This document shows, in pieces, positions 1 to 13,365 of a DNA stretch of 64,000 nt. Numbering within the stretch: the first letter of the stretch is position 1; the number at the start of each line of letters is the position of its first letter. A model generated the notes under the pieces. That model did not search any database, was not told where the DNA came from, and worked only from the letters and a program-made list of their open reading frames with translations. The DNA lies in NCBI GenBank assembly GCA_949752735.1, contig OX457047.1, positions 10,619,872 to 10,683,871 of the forward strand, in the 5' to 3' direction. The position numbers and the translations under genes are program-made. Source of the DNA: Lumbricus terrestris. Taxonomy: Eukaryota > Annelida > Clitellata > Crassiclitellata > Lumbricidae.

Positions 1-1220
1 AAGGACTCAAGCGATCCTGTTCCATCAATTCAGCCGAGCTTAATCGGCGCTGGTCGGTTTCACAGCATAGGCTTCCGTCGTTCTAAAACAACTCTGACGT
101 CGATGCCGCTCTGTCCGTCCTTACTCGGGAGCTCGTCCACACTGGCTCGTCGTCGTCGTCGGAGTCGAGTTCTACTACCAAATGGCTCCGGTCCGGCTGC
201 TTCTCCGTCGTCGCTCCTCTCACTGCAGCAGGCGTAGAGACGTAGGCAGGCGTGCGGACGTCACCTGGCATCCGAAACTCAACCGTGTCCTCGTCAACTC
301 TCAACATCATCCTCGGTAGACTAGAGTAATCGTCGGTTGGCAGAAAAACAGCGTACCGTACTTACTTCTGGTACCAGTGTAACGGAACACCGGTGTTGGC
401 TTGCGTGTTGCTCTAAGCCTAAGGAGACACGCCTTGAGCCTCCGTCGTTTTTCGAAGAGCTTGGGGGGGTCGTTGCATAATTACGTAACGCCGAAAATGA
501 CCGTTTTTGACCCACCCACCCAACCACCCTGTAACGCTTCGTAACGCTTCCCTTGACCCACTCCTACCCGCCCCTGCGTTACGTAACGTTATGTTTACGA
601 AAAAATCTGTAAGATTTAGGCCTACCAGGCCTAAACGCAATCGTATTTACTATTTATAATTCACATTTTCATAGCGAATTTAATATAGCACGTGAATTAT
701 TATATGACAGGCTTAAAATTTACAGAATGTTTTATATAAATGACAGTCATGCTTGAAATGCAATTTGACCGCAAGAATAAAATTTTACACACTGCTGAAA
801 AGTTTCACGGACTAAATTTCTAATTAGGCTAATAATTAATCAATATTAACATGAACTGATTATTTGCTTAGTCTGGACGTTTCAATAATTATTAATAGAA
901 ATATTGCAGAGTTCTGCTGAGAATCAATTTTAAATGGATTTGAGGCAATGATCAATAATTGATCATCCATGGTCTAACCTCAAGTATCAAGTCCTTCGTC
1001 TTTACGCCGATAAGATTATAGAAAGACTCCCAGTCGAAATCCAGTTGTGTGAAATAAATGCCAGATGCTTGGTCACCGAAATTCATATCCCAAACAGGAG
1101 GTAATCGGATTGTAGCCATATGTTGTGCTTCTGGACCTGAAGCAGTTCAGCAAAATTTCAAATCGAACCGAAACCATCACATACCTCAATTACCAGTCTG
1201 TATCAGCGCTCTTGCATCAG
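1..1220. other. No recognisable gene
   Basis: The first 350 bases are CpG-rich and hold a 75-codon minus-strand reading frame (310 to 83) with an acidic Asp run. It matches no family I know and shows no clear splice sites, so I do not call it. Bases 650-1000 are AT-rich and featureless. The plus-strand frame at 1058-1366 runs across the left end of a transposon and is not a gene. Confidence 0.5.
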
Positions 1221-1228
1221 TTTGTGCC

Positions 1229-2447
1229 CAGTGGTGTAGTCCTAAAAAAATGAAGTGGGGAACGCCTGGAAATTGTAGCAAAAAGGGCAATCTTGCAAGA
1301 ATTTTGCATAGTGTGAGCGCTGCTATTTTTGAAACTGTTGAATGTAAAAACATAACAAAAAAATAATAAATGTAATTATGTAAATTTATACATAGAAATT
1401 TGTTATTTGCAACATATTGTATTCAAGTATTCAAACAGTTTCCATAACTGTACAGATAGTACAGGCTTAATGCTAAAGTACAGTGACTGTCAGTCTGTCA
1501 GTGAGTCAGTAGCTACAGTCAGAGGAATTGCCACAGTGGATCTTCAGTCTTGTCTTCTGACGGATTCAGTGAAGCCACTCTTGTTTGTGTATCCATCGCA
1601 GACCGATGTTTCCGCAGCCACGTTTTTGCGTATACCTGGTTGGAATCCAGGACCTCAGTGGCGGACCATGCAACTTGATAAACATCAACGACGACACGTG
1701 AGAGATAAGAAGCTTACTGCGTGTGTCACTGACAATGATGTCCATGTGGCTGAAGCCTCATTCACATTCAGCTGTGCTGCACGGAATAATACTTTTTTTA
1801 CATATCTTGCATCCAAGTTTTCCATCAGGACAGTCCAACCAAGGATAATCCTTCTTTTTGAGCCCATTGGTCGGTAGTTCAGACATCTGGGAAAACATTC
1901 TCTGTAGTTGGCGTTGAATCAGCTAATGTAACGAAAGGTTCAAGAGAATCAAAATGTGTGGTTACTTTGGTTTCCAGTGCCACGGCTGCATACTGCTGAT
2001 CTGTAGATTGTTCGGTGAGAACAGATGGTGACTGTGCCTTTGACTTCTTGCTGAAGAAGCTTGTAAGTTTACTTTCCTGTGGCATCTGTTTCCGCCTCAT
2101 ATATTAGGCTTACAAATTTTTTCTCAATTATTAATTTATTGTTATTACAGTACTACTGTACTATTTTCATTTATCATTAGCTTTTATTTACAAAATTACA
2201 ACAGACAGACGCTGAGACGCCATTTACATAGAATATTTTGTATAAAGCCAACACATAGGCTATATAAATATATCTGCGAAACTGCGAAAGGCTCCAGTAA
2301 GTAAGCAGTTGAAACTGTGAGTCTTGAAGTCTTCTTTGTTCATTTATTTCAGCTGAAATGCTGCAAAATAGTGAGGGATCGCGTTCCCTCCCTGGAAAAA
2401 AGTGCGGGAACGGCGTTCCCCCGCGTTCCCGCCCCACTACACCACTG
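1229..2447. mobile_element. hAT-type DNA transposon, 1.22 kb, with intact ends and target duplication
   Basis: The ends are perfect 12-bp inverted repeats, CAGTGGTGTAGT at 1229-1240 and its complement at 2436-2447. They are flanked by an identical 8-bp duplication, TTTGTGCC, at 1221-1228 and 2448-2455. A CAG start with an 8-bp duplication is characteristic of the hAT superfamily. The interior carries a broken zinc-finger coding remnant on the minus strand but no catalytic transposase core, so the copy is non-autonomous. The matching duplications make the boundaries exact and imply a relatively recent insertion. Confidence 0.93.
1758..2100 (-). pseudogene. Broken TTF/BED-type zinc-finger N-terminus of a hAT transposase
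   Basis: Reading from an ATG at 2100, the product begins MRRKQ and continues with LTSFFSKKSK, a lysine-rich start common in TTF-type and BED-type hAT-related proteins. This frame stops near 1880. A shifted frame then reads KKDYPWLDCPDGKLGCKICK, which resembles the YPWL...CxxC zinc-finger head of the same proteins, and stops at 1758-1760. The split between frames shows a frameshift, and nothing of the DDE catalytic domain follows. It lies wholly inside the hAT element at 1229-2447, which supports the assignment. The family call rests on short motifs and would need a profile search. Confidence 0.45.
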
Positions 2448-2455
2448 TTTGTGCC

Positions 2456-2672
2456 ATGACATTGTGCTCAGTTTTAAAATAATTATGGAGTTTGCGATTA
2501 ACGACGCATCGCACGAAAGAAAAATAATGACGTAGATCTACCGAAATACATAGATTTAGATTTATGTAAAGGAGTTGATTGCCCCTGGTTCACCATTGGC
2601 TTTGAATGGATGGACCATCGCGGTTATCATTATCGTTATCGTAATTGCTATCACTGACACTATTATCTGTAG
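2456..2672. other. Short unique spacer between two transposon pieces
   Basis: It begins with the right-hand copy of the TTTGTGCC duplication. No gene or repeat is recognised in the remainder. Confidence 0.5.
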
Positions 2673-2811
2673 CAGGGGTTCTCAAACTGTGGTACGCGTA
2701 CCCCTGGGGTACGCCAGGTCCCGGTAAGGGGTACGCAAAAATTCCAGAAATATAAATTTTCCTTGAGTTAATATGGACTTGGCCATCTTTCTTTGATTAG
2801 CAATGACTCTT
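2673..2811 (+). mobile_element. One end of a second hAT-type element (fragment)
   Basis: The sequence starting CAGGGGTTCTCAAACTGTGG, followed by a GGTACGCG-rich self-complementary stretch, is a typical hAT terminus. No matching inverted end was found downstream; the fragment runs straight into a (TAA)n tract. I read it as a truncated copy. Confidence 0.5.
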
Positions 2812-2812
2812 A

Positions 2813-2891
<79 letters not shown>
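2813..2891. repeat. (TAA)n microsatellite
   Basis: Nearly uninterrupted TAA units. It sits between the truncated hAT end and the 3' tail of the minus-strand SINE, so it may be the SINE tail or its target. Confidence 0.9.
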
Positions 2892-2894
<3 letters not shown>

Positions 2895-3115
2895 TAATCT
2901 TTTCTTTAATTGAGCGCCTGTAAACACATTGCGCTTTACATTTACAAGTTATGCAGTTATCTTAATTAATCTTAACTACTAACTGAACAGACAGCTTTGC
3001 AATTACAACGGCGCTAATAGCAGCCTACAAAGCATATCCGCCCAACGGGGGCTCGAACTCACTACGGTACCTCTCGCACTCTTGGCCAGCGTGTTAACCA
3101 TTACTCTAATGTTGC
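2895..3115 (-). mobile_element. tRNA-derived SINE with RNA polymerase III promoter boxes
   Basis: Read on the minus strand, an A-box-like TGGTTAACACGCTGG (about 3100-3086) is followed about 35 bases later by a B-box-like GAGTTCGAGCC (3060-3050). This is the spacing of a tRNA-type internal promoter. The body then continues for about 130 bases to a small AGCGC...GCGCT hairpin and reaches the (TTA)n tract. There is no credible acceptor stem or cloverleaf, so this is a SINE head and not a functional tRNA gene. Confidence 0.6.
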
Positions 3116-3850
3116 AACATACAACAGCATCGTCATGTATTTCTTTCACAACATAATTATAATTAGACTCACATACTATAAAGTGCACGCAACATATTTA
3201 TGTTTGGCCCTATTACTATAATTTTGAAACAAAAAATGTATAATATGTCTTTTGTCTAATGAATAATGTAGACTATACTACCTAGGCCTATAGCCTGTAA
3301 TGTAGGCTACAATAAATAATGGTTGAAAGTACCAAAGCCAGACATTCTCAGTCTACATTCTCAGTCTACAGTCTACAGAGTTCAAATAGCGGAGAGCTGA
3401 ATTAGCCTAAAAATTAATTTCCGATCGAGGTTTAAAGTTTGTGATTCTTTTAGCACGCCATTCTGTGTGATACTGGTCAAAAAACCATTCTTGCCATAAA
3501 AAACAAGCATGGGGTAAATTTGCTTTTGAATTGGCAAATATAAAACCAGATATTTTAAATCTGTGTAGCCTATAAATTTATAGTCTAAACAGTTTGACCT
3601 CCCTGGATTCTGTACTGGCAGCTTGCAAAATGGACAAAATGGAGCCTGGCTTATAGCAGACTTGGTTTATATAAGCTTAGGCCTAATTACAATTCTGGTG
3701 AATAAGCAGATCTCCCTGATGCAATTTCAGTGTAGGCTACTTTGAGAAATTTTCAAATTTTTGCATAAGTATTTATTTTTTTGGCAGTTGTGATTATTTG
3801 CACTACAGCTAGATTCCACTCAAGTAGGCCATAATCGATAAGCCTGCTGT
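3116..3850. other. AT-rich stretch without a recognisable gene
   Basis: No coding signal was seen. Bases 3378-3398 match, inverted and without a mismatch, bases 6055-6075 inside a retrotransposon 3' fragment. A piece of the same repeat may therefore be present here. Confidence 0.4.
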
Positions 3851-3853
3851 TTG

Positions 3854-4130
3854 CATGTGTGCCCGCAGGAGGCTGAAAGCCAATGGTAATAATAATTGTT
3901 ATAGGTTTTAGAAAGAGCTGGATCATGCAAGGCAGAAAGTTATAAGAGCATGTTTATTTCAATGGAGATCTCTAAACGTACATTTCTGACTTTCACTGTC
4001 TGTATCGTTCGTATCATTGGTGCATCAATGCAAAGAAATTTGTTAAAAACCCAAAAGTAGTAGTCAAAAAATAGGTGCCAATTTGCAAGGGGACAAGTGC
4101 CCCCCTTGCCCCTATGTGCGGGCGCCCATG
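3854..4130. mobile_element. Possible small MITE ending in GCGCCCATG
   Basis: The right end GCGGGCGCCCATG (to 4130) is imperfectly mirrored by CATGTGTGCCCGC at 3854, resembling hAT-type termini. I find no target duplication. Bases 3971-4024 recur inverted at about 12199-12245. Treat this as tentative. Confidence 0.3.
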
Positions 4131-4438
4131 GCATGCATGGCAGAAGACCAGACGGTTGCAGCCCTTGAGGCTTTAGGTCCAATTTGCTCTAATGGCCTAA
4201 ACTTTTGTCAGATTTAGGCCGCATCCTAGCAGTTACTTTGTCTTCTGGCGAACTGAGAGAGACCTGTTTTTTGCTGCACGTCTCTTTATAACTGTTCAGC
4301 GTTTCAACTCGGTGGCCTTTCGAGGCACTTTAGCTGAACCGGTTCCAGAGGACATAATAGGCCTATAACAACAGCTACTGCTTCCCTCCATTTTTTTACT
4401 TCCTGTTACTGATGTTGTTTGTTGGAGATATTAAAAGG

Positions 4439-4440
<2 letters not shown>
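4131..4440 (+). pseudogene. TAA-flanked retrotransposon copy, subfamily D, 3' end with internal deletion
   Basis: The copy opens with the endonuclease-motif region (GGCAGAAGACCAGACGGT, encoding RRPDG), then jumps at about 4155 to the ALEALGPI block, so several hundred bases are missing. A lost T in the run near 4202 shifts the frame. The family signature ITVQRFNSVAFRGT is readable before a stop at 4366-4368. The 3' UTR ends in ATTAAAAGGA directly against (TAA)n. The same UTR ends the inverted copy at 12494-13080, which defines subfamily D. It is dead and 5'-truncated. Confidence 0.8.

Positions 4441-4533
<93 letters not shown>
4441..4533. repeat. (TAA)n microsatellite
   Basis: Uninterrupted TAA units directly abutting the 3' end of the subfamily D copy. 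Confidence 0.97.
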
Positions 4534-4535
<2 letters not shown>

Positions 4536-4666
4536 CACCGGGGACCAGGTCCAAGAACAATAGTTGCAATTATTTCTCTTCGGAATTGATGTTAGAATAG
4601 GAACTTGTCTGTTTTGCAATAATAATAATACTAATAATACTACTACTACTAATAATAATAATAATA

Positions 4667-4700
<34 letters not shown>

Positions 4701-4731
4701 GCATGGCAAAAAAAAAATAAAAATAAAAAAA

Positions 4732-4762
<31 letters not shown>

Positions 4763-4812
4763 GGGATCCTAAATACCTCGGGGCAAAACAATTAAAAAAA
4801 AATAATAAATAA

Positions 4813-4840
<28 letters not shown>
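4534..4840. repeat. Interrupted TAA tracts containing a 3'-tail fragment of the retrotransposon family
   Basis: A short unique stretch (4534-4617) is followed by imperfect TAA and TAC units. Bases 4761-4786 (GGGATCCTAAATACCTCGGGG) are the 3' half of the family's terminal hairpin, followed by A-rich sequence and (TAA)n. The piece is an extreme 5'-truncated tail lying between two TAA tracts. Confidence 0.75.
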
Positions 4841-4843
<3 letters not shown>

Positions 4844-5420
4844 TCCGGAAGAACAGCGCGGCACTTCGCAATCAACGACTTGGTGTGGAGGGCGCTCACG
4901 AAGGCGGATATCCCCAGTTCGAAGGAGCCGCCAGGCCTGATCAGAACTGACGGCAAAGGACCTGATGGGGCCACCCTCGTTCCATGGGCCAGAGGAAAAT
5001 ATATCGCCTGGGACTTTACAGCCATCCACACTTGTGCAGTGTCCTACATACATCTTTCATCAACGGTATCTGGAGGAGCTGCGGAACATGCGGCGGACCG
5101 GAAATGCCAGAAATACTCCACTCTTCCTGTCTCCCATGAGTTTGTGCCCATTGCTATTGAAACGCTGGGCCCCATCAATCGCGCTGGTCGAGAGTTTTTG
5201 CTGGAGTTAGGCCGCCGTAGTGCCACTGTTTCCGGCGATCCAAGGGAGATTGTCTACCTCTTCCATAGGATATCAATTTGCACACAGCGGTTCAACGCCG
5301 TTGCTTTCAGAGGAACATTTGCACCACACCCCGGGGACGAGAACAATGCACTCTATGCTTGAACACATTTCTGTTTTTGAGTTTTGTTTTAATCTTGAGT
5401 GGTGTTTTAATAAAGGATGA
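4841..5420 (+). pseudogene. TAA-flanked retrotransposon copy, subfamily A, 5'-truncated
   Basis: Coding sequence starts abruptly at the end of a (TAA)n tract, just after the CCHC knuckle (SGRTARHFAIND), and runs to a TGA after NALYA at 5360-5362. It therefore holds only the restriction-like endonuclease and the C-terminal tail. The endonuclease motif reads KGPDG where other copies have KRPDG or RRPDG, an Arg to Gly change beside the catalytic Asp, so this fragment is probably defective there too. A 60-base UTR resembling that of the copy at 6239-7200 follows, with AATAAA near its end. Confidence 0.88.
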
Positions 5421-5530
5421 AGTAATACTAACAATAATAATAACAATAATATCCCTTTCAATCCAGGCGCACAATGTTCAACACGCACTCGTCCTTCTCC
5501 TCCTCGATTGCAGTTGATCTCGTAAAAAAA

Positions 5531-5589
<59 letters not shown>

Positions 5590-5590
5590 G
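5421..5590. repeat. Degenerate then pure TAA tracts around a short unique insert
   Basis: Imperfect TAA/ACAATA units are followed by 75 bases of unassigned sequence (about 5450-5526), possibly another retrotransposon 3' tail. A pure (TAA)n follows at 5528-5590. Confidence 0.7.

Positions 5591-6178
<588 letters not shown>

Positions 6179-6238
<60 letters not shown>
6179..6238. repeat. (TAA)n microsatellite
   Basis: Pure TAA; the following copy begins at its edge. Confidence 0.97.
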
Positions 6239-6240
<2 letters not shown>

Positions 6241-7200
6241 TGCAAGGAGGAGTGGGATGATGTCCACATCGACGATTTGCTCGAGGTCCGCAAGAACACC
6301 CAACCGAGCAGTGCAGAGCCCTTTTGGAGCAGGCAGAGCGTGTGGGATAGACCACTGATTGAGGTAGACAGGACAGCGGTATGGGCCGAATACAGCGATC
6401 CGGTCAACATGGCCAGGCTATTCGCGGTGACCTCCCCTCATGCGGGGGACTGGCTATCAACTATTCCTGTGACCGCCTGTGGCTTGGACCTAAGCAATGA
6501 GGCAATCCGGGTGGCCGTTGGACTGCGTCTGGGCTTGGATTTATGTACACCGCACCAGTGTCAGTGCGGAGATACCGCCGACTCAAGAGGACACCACGGG
6601 TTGGTCTGCAAACGTTCTTCCGGAAGATCGGCCCGTCACTTTGCGGTCAACGACTTGGTGTGGAGGGCACTCTCGAAGGCTGACATCCCCAGTTCTAAAG
6701 AACCTCCAGGCCTGATTAGAACGGACGGCAAAAGACCTGACGGTGCCACTCTCGTCCCATGGGCCAGGGGTAAATACATTGCCTGGGACTACACAGCCAT
6801 CCACACATGTGCTGTCTCCTACTTACATTTGTCATCAACGGTTTCTGGAGGTGCTGCTGAACATGCGGCGGATCGAAAGTGCAGCAAGTACTCGACGCTT
6901 CCTGTCTCCCATGAGTTTGTGCCAATTGCAATCGAATCGTTAGGTCCCATCAATCGCGCAGGTCGCGAATTTTTATTGGAGTTGGGCCGCCGTTGTGCCG
7001 CTGTTTCCGGCGATCCTAGGGAAACTGTCTATCTTTTTCAGAGACTTTCTATCTGCACGCAACGTTTTAATGCTGTCGCTTTTAGAGGTTCTTTTGCACC
7101 ACTCACCGGGGACGAGTACAATGCACTCTATGCTTGAGCACTTTTCTGATTTTAGTATGGTTTTTAATCTTGATTGGTCTTTCAATAAATGATTGTGTTA
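6239..7200 (+). pseudogene. TAA-flanked retrotransposon copy, subfamily A, 5'-truncated but with open C-terminal third
   Basis: Coding sequence begins at the edge of (TAA)n with CKEEWDDVH and runs open to a TGA at 7135-7137. It retains the conserved block before the zinc knuckle (AVTSPHAGDWL, IRVAVGLRLGLDL). The CCHC knuckle CQCG...HHGLVC lies near 6559-6609. The restriction-like endonuclease follows with KRPDGATLVPW and IAWDYTA, then FVPIAIESLGPI and LFQRLSICTQRFNAVAFRG. The reverse transcriptase is missing. The first ATG in this frame lies upstream inside unrelated sequence and TAA, so no start is called. The 3' UTR ends AATAAATGATTGTGTTAAAAA before (TAA)n. Confidence 0.88.
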
Positions 7201-7201
7201 A

Positions 7202-7202
7202 A

Positions 7203-7267
<65 letters not shown>
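7202..7267. repeat. (TAA)n microsatellite
   Basis: Pure TAA between a truncated copy and the near-complete copy. Confidence 0.97.
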
Positions 7268-7566
7268 GTTACGTCACCAGCGGACAGTGTGGGCTGACAT
7301 TTTTAGCTCTCCTGTCATTAAATCATTATTTTTCGAATCGATTAATTGTTTGCGCTGGATTTTATGACCATCTGAAAGTTCATCGTCTCGTGATTCGGAG
7401 TTTTCATTTCGTGTTACCCGTTTCGCTAAGTTCCAGTCACGCTTGGCGAAACAACCTGGATTCTGTTCAGTATGGTTGGTCACTAATTTGGTTTCTTCGT
7501 AACTTTCACTCGGCCATTTAAATTCAACTAACTCGTTAAACGGCTAGCTGTGACGTTAACGTTACC
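7268..7566 (+). other. 5' untranslated leader of the near-complete retrotransposon
   Basis: About 300 bases of non-repetitive sequence separate the TAA tract from the ATG at 7567. No other copy in the window reaches this far 5'. It probably contains the internal promoter, but I see no motif that proves this. Confidence 0.55.
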
Positions 7567-10669
<3,103 letters not shown>

Positions 10670-12063
10670 AAATGCGAGATCATCTACCAACATGACTTGC
10701 AAAGCCATGACCATCTCTTCCAGAACTTTACTGTCACGTCGCCAGAAAGAGCCTGTTTGCTAGGTGCGCCACTTTCCACCAGTGAGGCCTTGACAACTTG
10801 TCTTGAGGGCAGATGTACGGAGTTGGCGTTGGCAATTAACAGACTGGAGACCATCGCCAAACACGACGCTCTGATCCTCCTAAGATGTTCTCTCAGCTCC
10901 CATAGATTAATGTACACTTTAAGATGCAGCCCGTGCACAGGGAACGTCCTGCTGGACAAATTCGACGGACTCCTTCGGAACGGCTTGAGTGCAGTCCTCA
11001 ACATCGCCCTGTCCAATGACCAATGGCTACAAGCATCTTTACCGGTGAAGATGGGTGGATTAGGAATTCGCCGGGTCGCTTCGCTTGCTCTTCCCGCCTT
11101 TTTGGCTTCCGCTGCAAGCACCCGAGCACTCCAGTCCTCCATGCTAGGCAATGCCTGTCCCGAAATCGACGAGCGGGTTGAGTTGATGAAGCATCTATGG
11201 TGTACTGAGAGCCAATCTGGGCTACCAGAGAGTAGTGTGGCTCATAAACAATCAAGTTGGGACAAACCTCTAATGCAGAAGATGATTGCCGAGCTGAGCA
11301 TTGCACTTTCCGACCCATACCATAAAGCGCGATTTATGGCTGTCGCAGCGCCTCACGCGGGTGACTGGCTTTTCGCCCTCCCCGTGACCTCATGTGGTTT
11401 ACGATTAGACGACGAGGCGGTCAGGATTGCGGTAGGACTCCGCCTGGGAACATGCATTTGCGAGCCTCATGCTTGCCCATGCGGAGCTCGAGTGACAGCA
11501 AATGGAGCTCATGGTCTTTCCTGTGGCCTTGGACCGGGACGGATCGCAAGACACGCCACATTAAACGATCTATTCAGCCGGAGTCTCACACGAGCGGGAT
11601 TCCCAAATATCAAGGAACCACCCGGTCTCTCTAGATCTGATGGCAGACGTCCGGATGGTCTTACGCTGATTCCTTGGTATAAAGGCCGAAACCTCGTATG
11701 GGACGCCACGGTGATTGACACTGTAGCTCCTTCTTACATCCCTGCGACATCCTTGTCTGCAGGTGCGGCAGCAGAAGTGGCGGCTACGAGGAAGGTCGAC
11801 AAATACAACCATCTTACTGCCACTTATCTCTTTGTTCCGCTGGCCTTCGAGACCATGGGGCCCATCAACATTGAGGGAATGAAGCTACTTAAAGATTTGG
11901 GGCGCCTGCTGACACGAATCACCGGAGACCCTAAAGAGACAACTTACCTATTCCAACGGTTTTCTGTCTGCATCCAGCGATTCAACGCTGTTGCCTGCAG
12001 GGGCACATTCGAAAAGCAGCCACTGCCATCTTATTAACTGTTCATTCCTGATTCTTTAGGTTT

Positions 12064-12064
<1 letters not shown>
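10670..12064 (+). pseudogene. TAA-flanked retrotransposon copy, subfamily B-like, 5'-truncated within the reverse transcriptase
   Basis: The open frame starts at the junction with A-rich DNA, immediately after the point equivalent to LNQEK in the longer copy (here KCEIIYQHD). It stays open to a TAA at 12035-12037. It lacks RT motifs A-C but keeps the thumb region, the zinc knuckle (CEPHACPCG...HGLSC), the endonuclease (RRPDGLTLIPW and LVWDATV) and the C-terminal LFQRFSVCIQRFNAVACRGT. The first internal ATG (10697) is not a real start. It is similar to the copy at 7567-10534 throughout but clearly not identical. A 27-base 3' UTR ends in GGTTT before (TAA)n, without the hairpin. Confidence 0.9.

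Positions 12065-12096
<32 letters not shown>
12065..12096. repeat. (TAA)n microsatellite
   Basis: Ten units directly abutting the 3' UTR of the preceding copy. Confidence 0.95.
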
Positions 12097-12402
12097 CACC
12101 TGGTTCACCTGGTGCCGTCAGCTCTTGGAGCTCTGGCGACAGTCATGATGTATCCTCTCCATGTAATAATAATCATGGGCAGATCATGGACGCACAATGA
12201 TACGAACGATACAGACAGTAAAAGTCAGAAATGTACGACAGTTCGAGGATCGACGGACAGAGTTGAAGACGCGGGATTCGGCTCTCAACGATAGACTAAG
12301 ATAGACTAAGTGCCAATTATTTGAATAGTCATAGGTTCACGTTGACGCTCGAAATTTTATTGTTCTTTTTAATAAAACTTTGGAAAAATCTTCACAAATA
12401 AT
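12097..12402. repeat. Dispersed repeat segments shared with 27.8 kb and 4.0 kb
   Basis: Bases 12107-12145 recur inverted at about 27819-27858 and read LVPSALGALATV in one frame at both sites. Bases about 12199-12245 recur inverted at 3971-4024. The first may be the extreme end of another LINE protein, but that is a guess from a short block. Nothing is recognised in the rest. Confidence 0.5.
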
Positions 12403-12404
12403 TA

Positions 12405-12493
<89 letters not shown>
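12403..12493. repeat. (TTA)n microsatellite, complement of (TAA)n
   Basis: It abuts the 3' end of the inverted retrotransposon copy. On that copy's own sense strand it reads (AAT/TAA)n, as for the others. Confidence 0.97.
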
Positions 12494-12494
<1 letters not shown>

Positions 12495-13080
12495 CTTTTA
12501 ATGTCTTCAACAAACAACAACAGTAACAGAAAGTACAAAAAACTAGGGAAGTAGTGGCTAGTGTTATATCTTCTCAGGAACCAGATCAGCTAAAGTGCCT
12601 CGAAAGGCCACCGAGTTGAAGCGCTGAACGGTTATAGAGAGACGTTGCAGCAAAAAACAGGTCTCTCTCAGTTCGCCAGAAGACAAAGATAGGATGCGGC
12701 CTAAATCTGACAAAAAGTTAAGACCATCAGAACAAATTGGACCTAAGGTCTCAAGGGCTAGGGGGACAAAGAAGTGTGTGTGTTTAGTAAATCGGCGTAT
12801 TTGGTGTTTTTCCTAACCGCTGCAATCTCAGCTGCAGCCCCCGCCGTCGTTGCCGTGGCCTGGAGATATGAAGGAGCAAGGTGTCGATTACAGTTGCATC
12901 CCACACAAGATGGCGACCCGCACGCCATGGAATCATGGTCAGACCGTCTGGTCTTCTGCCATCCGTGCGTAGTAGTCCTGGCGGTTCCTTTATGGATGGG
13001 ATCCCTGCCTTTGAAAGGGAGCGGTGTATAATGTCGTTGATGGTGCTATGGCGAGCAATTCGACCGAAACCGAGAGAGCA
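12494..13080 (-). pseudogene. TAA-flanked retrotransposon copy, subfamily D, inverted
   Basis: On the minus strand, coding sequence starts at a (TTA)n edge at 13080 with GFGRIARHSTIND. It passes the endonuclease motifs (GRRPDGLTMIPW, LVWDATVIDT), loses one base near 12880, then continues as APSYLQATAT, HFFVPLALETLGPI and LLQRLSITVQRFNSVAFRGT to a stop at 12566-12564. The 3' UTR ends in the ATTAAAAGGA shared with the copy at 4131-4440. It is the only copy here on the minus strand and is bounded by the same microsatellite on both sides. Confidence 0.88.
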
Positions 13081-13081
13081 T

Positions 13082-13112
<31 letters not shown>

Positions 13113-13215
13113 ATTCTGGTATTATTATTATTATTGTTATCATCATTATTATCATTATCATCACCATCGTCGTCGTCGTCATCATAATCATCATCATCAT
13201 TATTGTTATTAATGC
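13081..13215. repeat. (TTA)n followed by mixed TTA/TCA/TCG units
   Basis: Pure TTA at 13081-13107, then imperfect TTA, CAT and CGT units to about 13215. Confidence 0.9.
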
Positions 13216-13365
13216 AATTATTATTAGAAGTGCCATGTGCTGGAGAATACTTTTAATTTGGACGATAAGAAAACTAAAGAAGATAGGCCCAAATAAGGAA
13301 ATTAGTGCAGGCTATTTAATTGACTTTCTTGTGTAGATGAGGATAAAATAAAATTCTTAACTCAC

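Noticed and set aside
1058..1877. Two plus-strand frames of 102 and 156 codons
   Set aside because: One crosses the left boundary of the hAT element and the other is antisense to its zinc-finger remnant; no recognisable motifs.
3035..3110. Functional tRNA gene
   Set aside because: A- and B-box-like motifs exist but acceptor and anticodon stems do not form; a SINE head explains it better.
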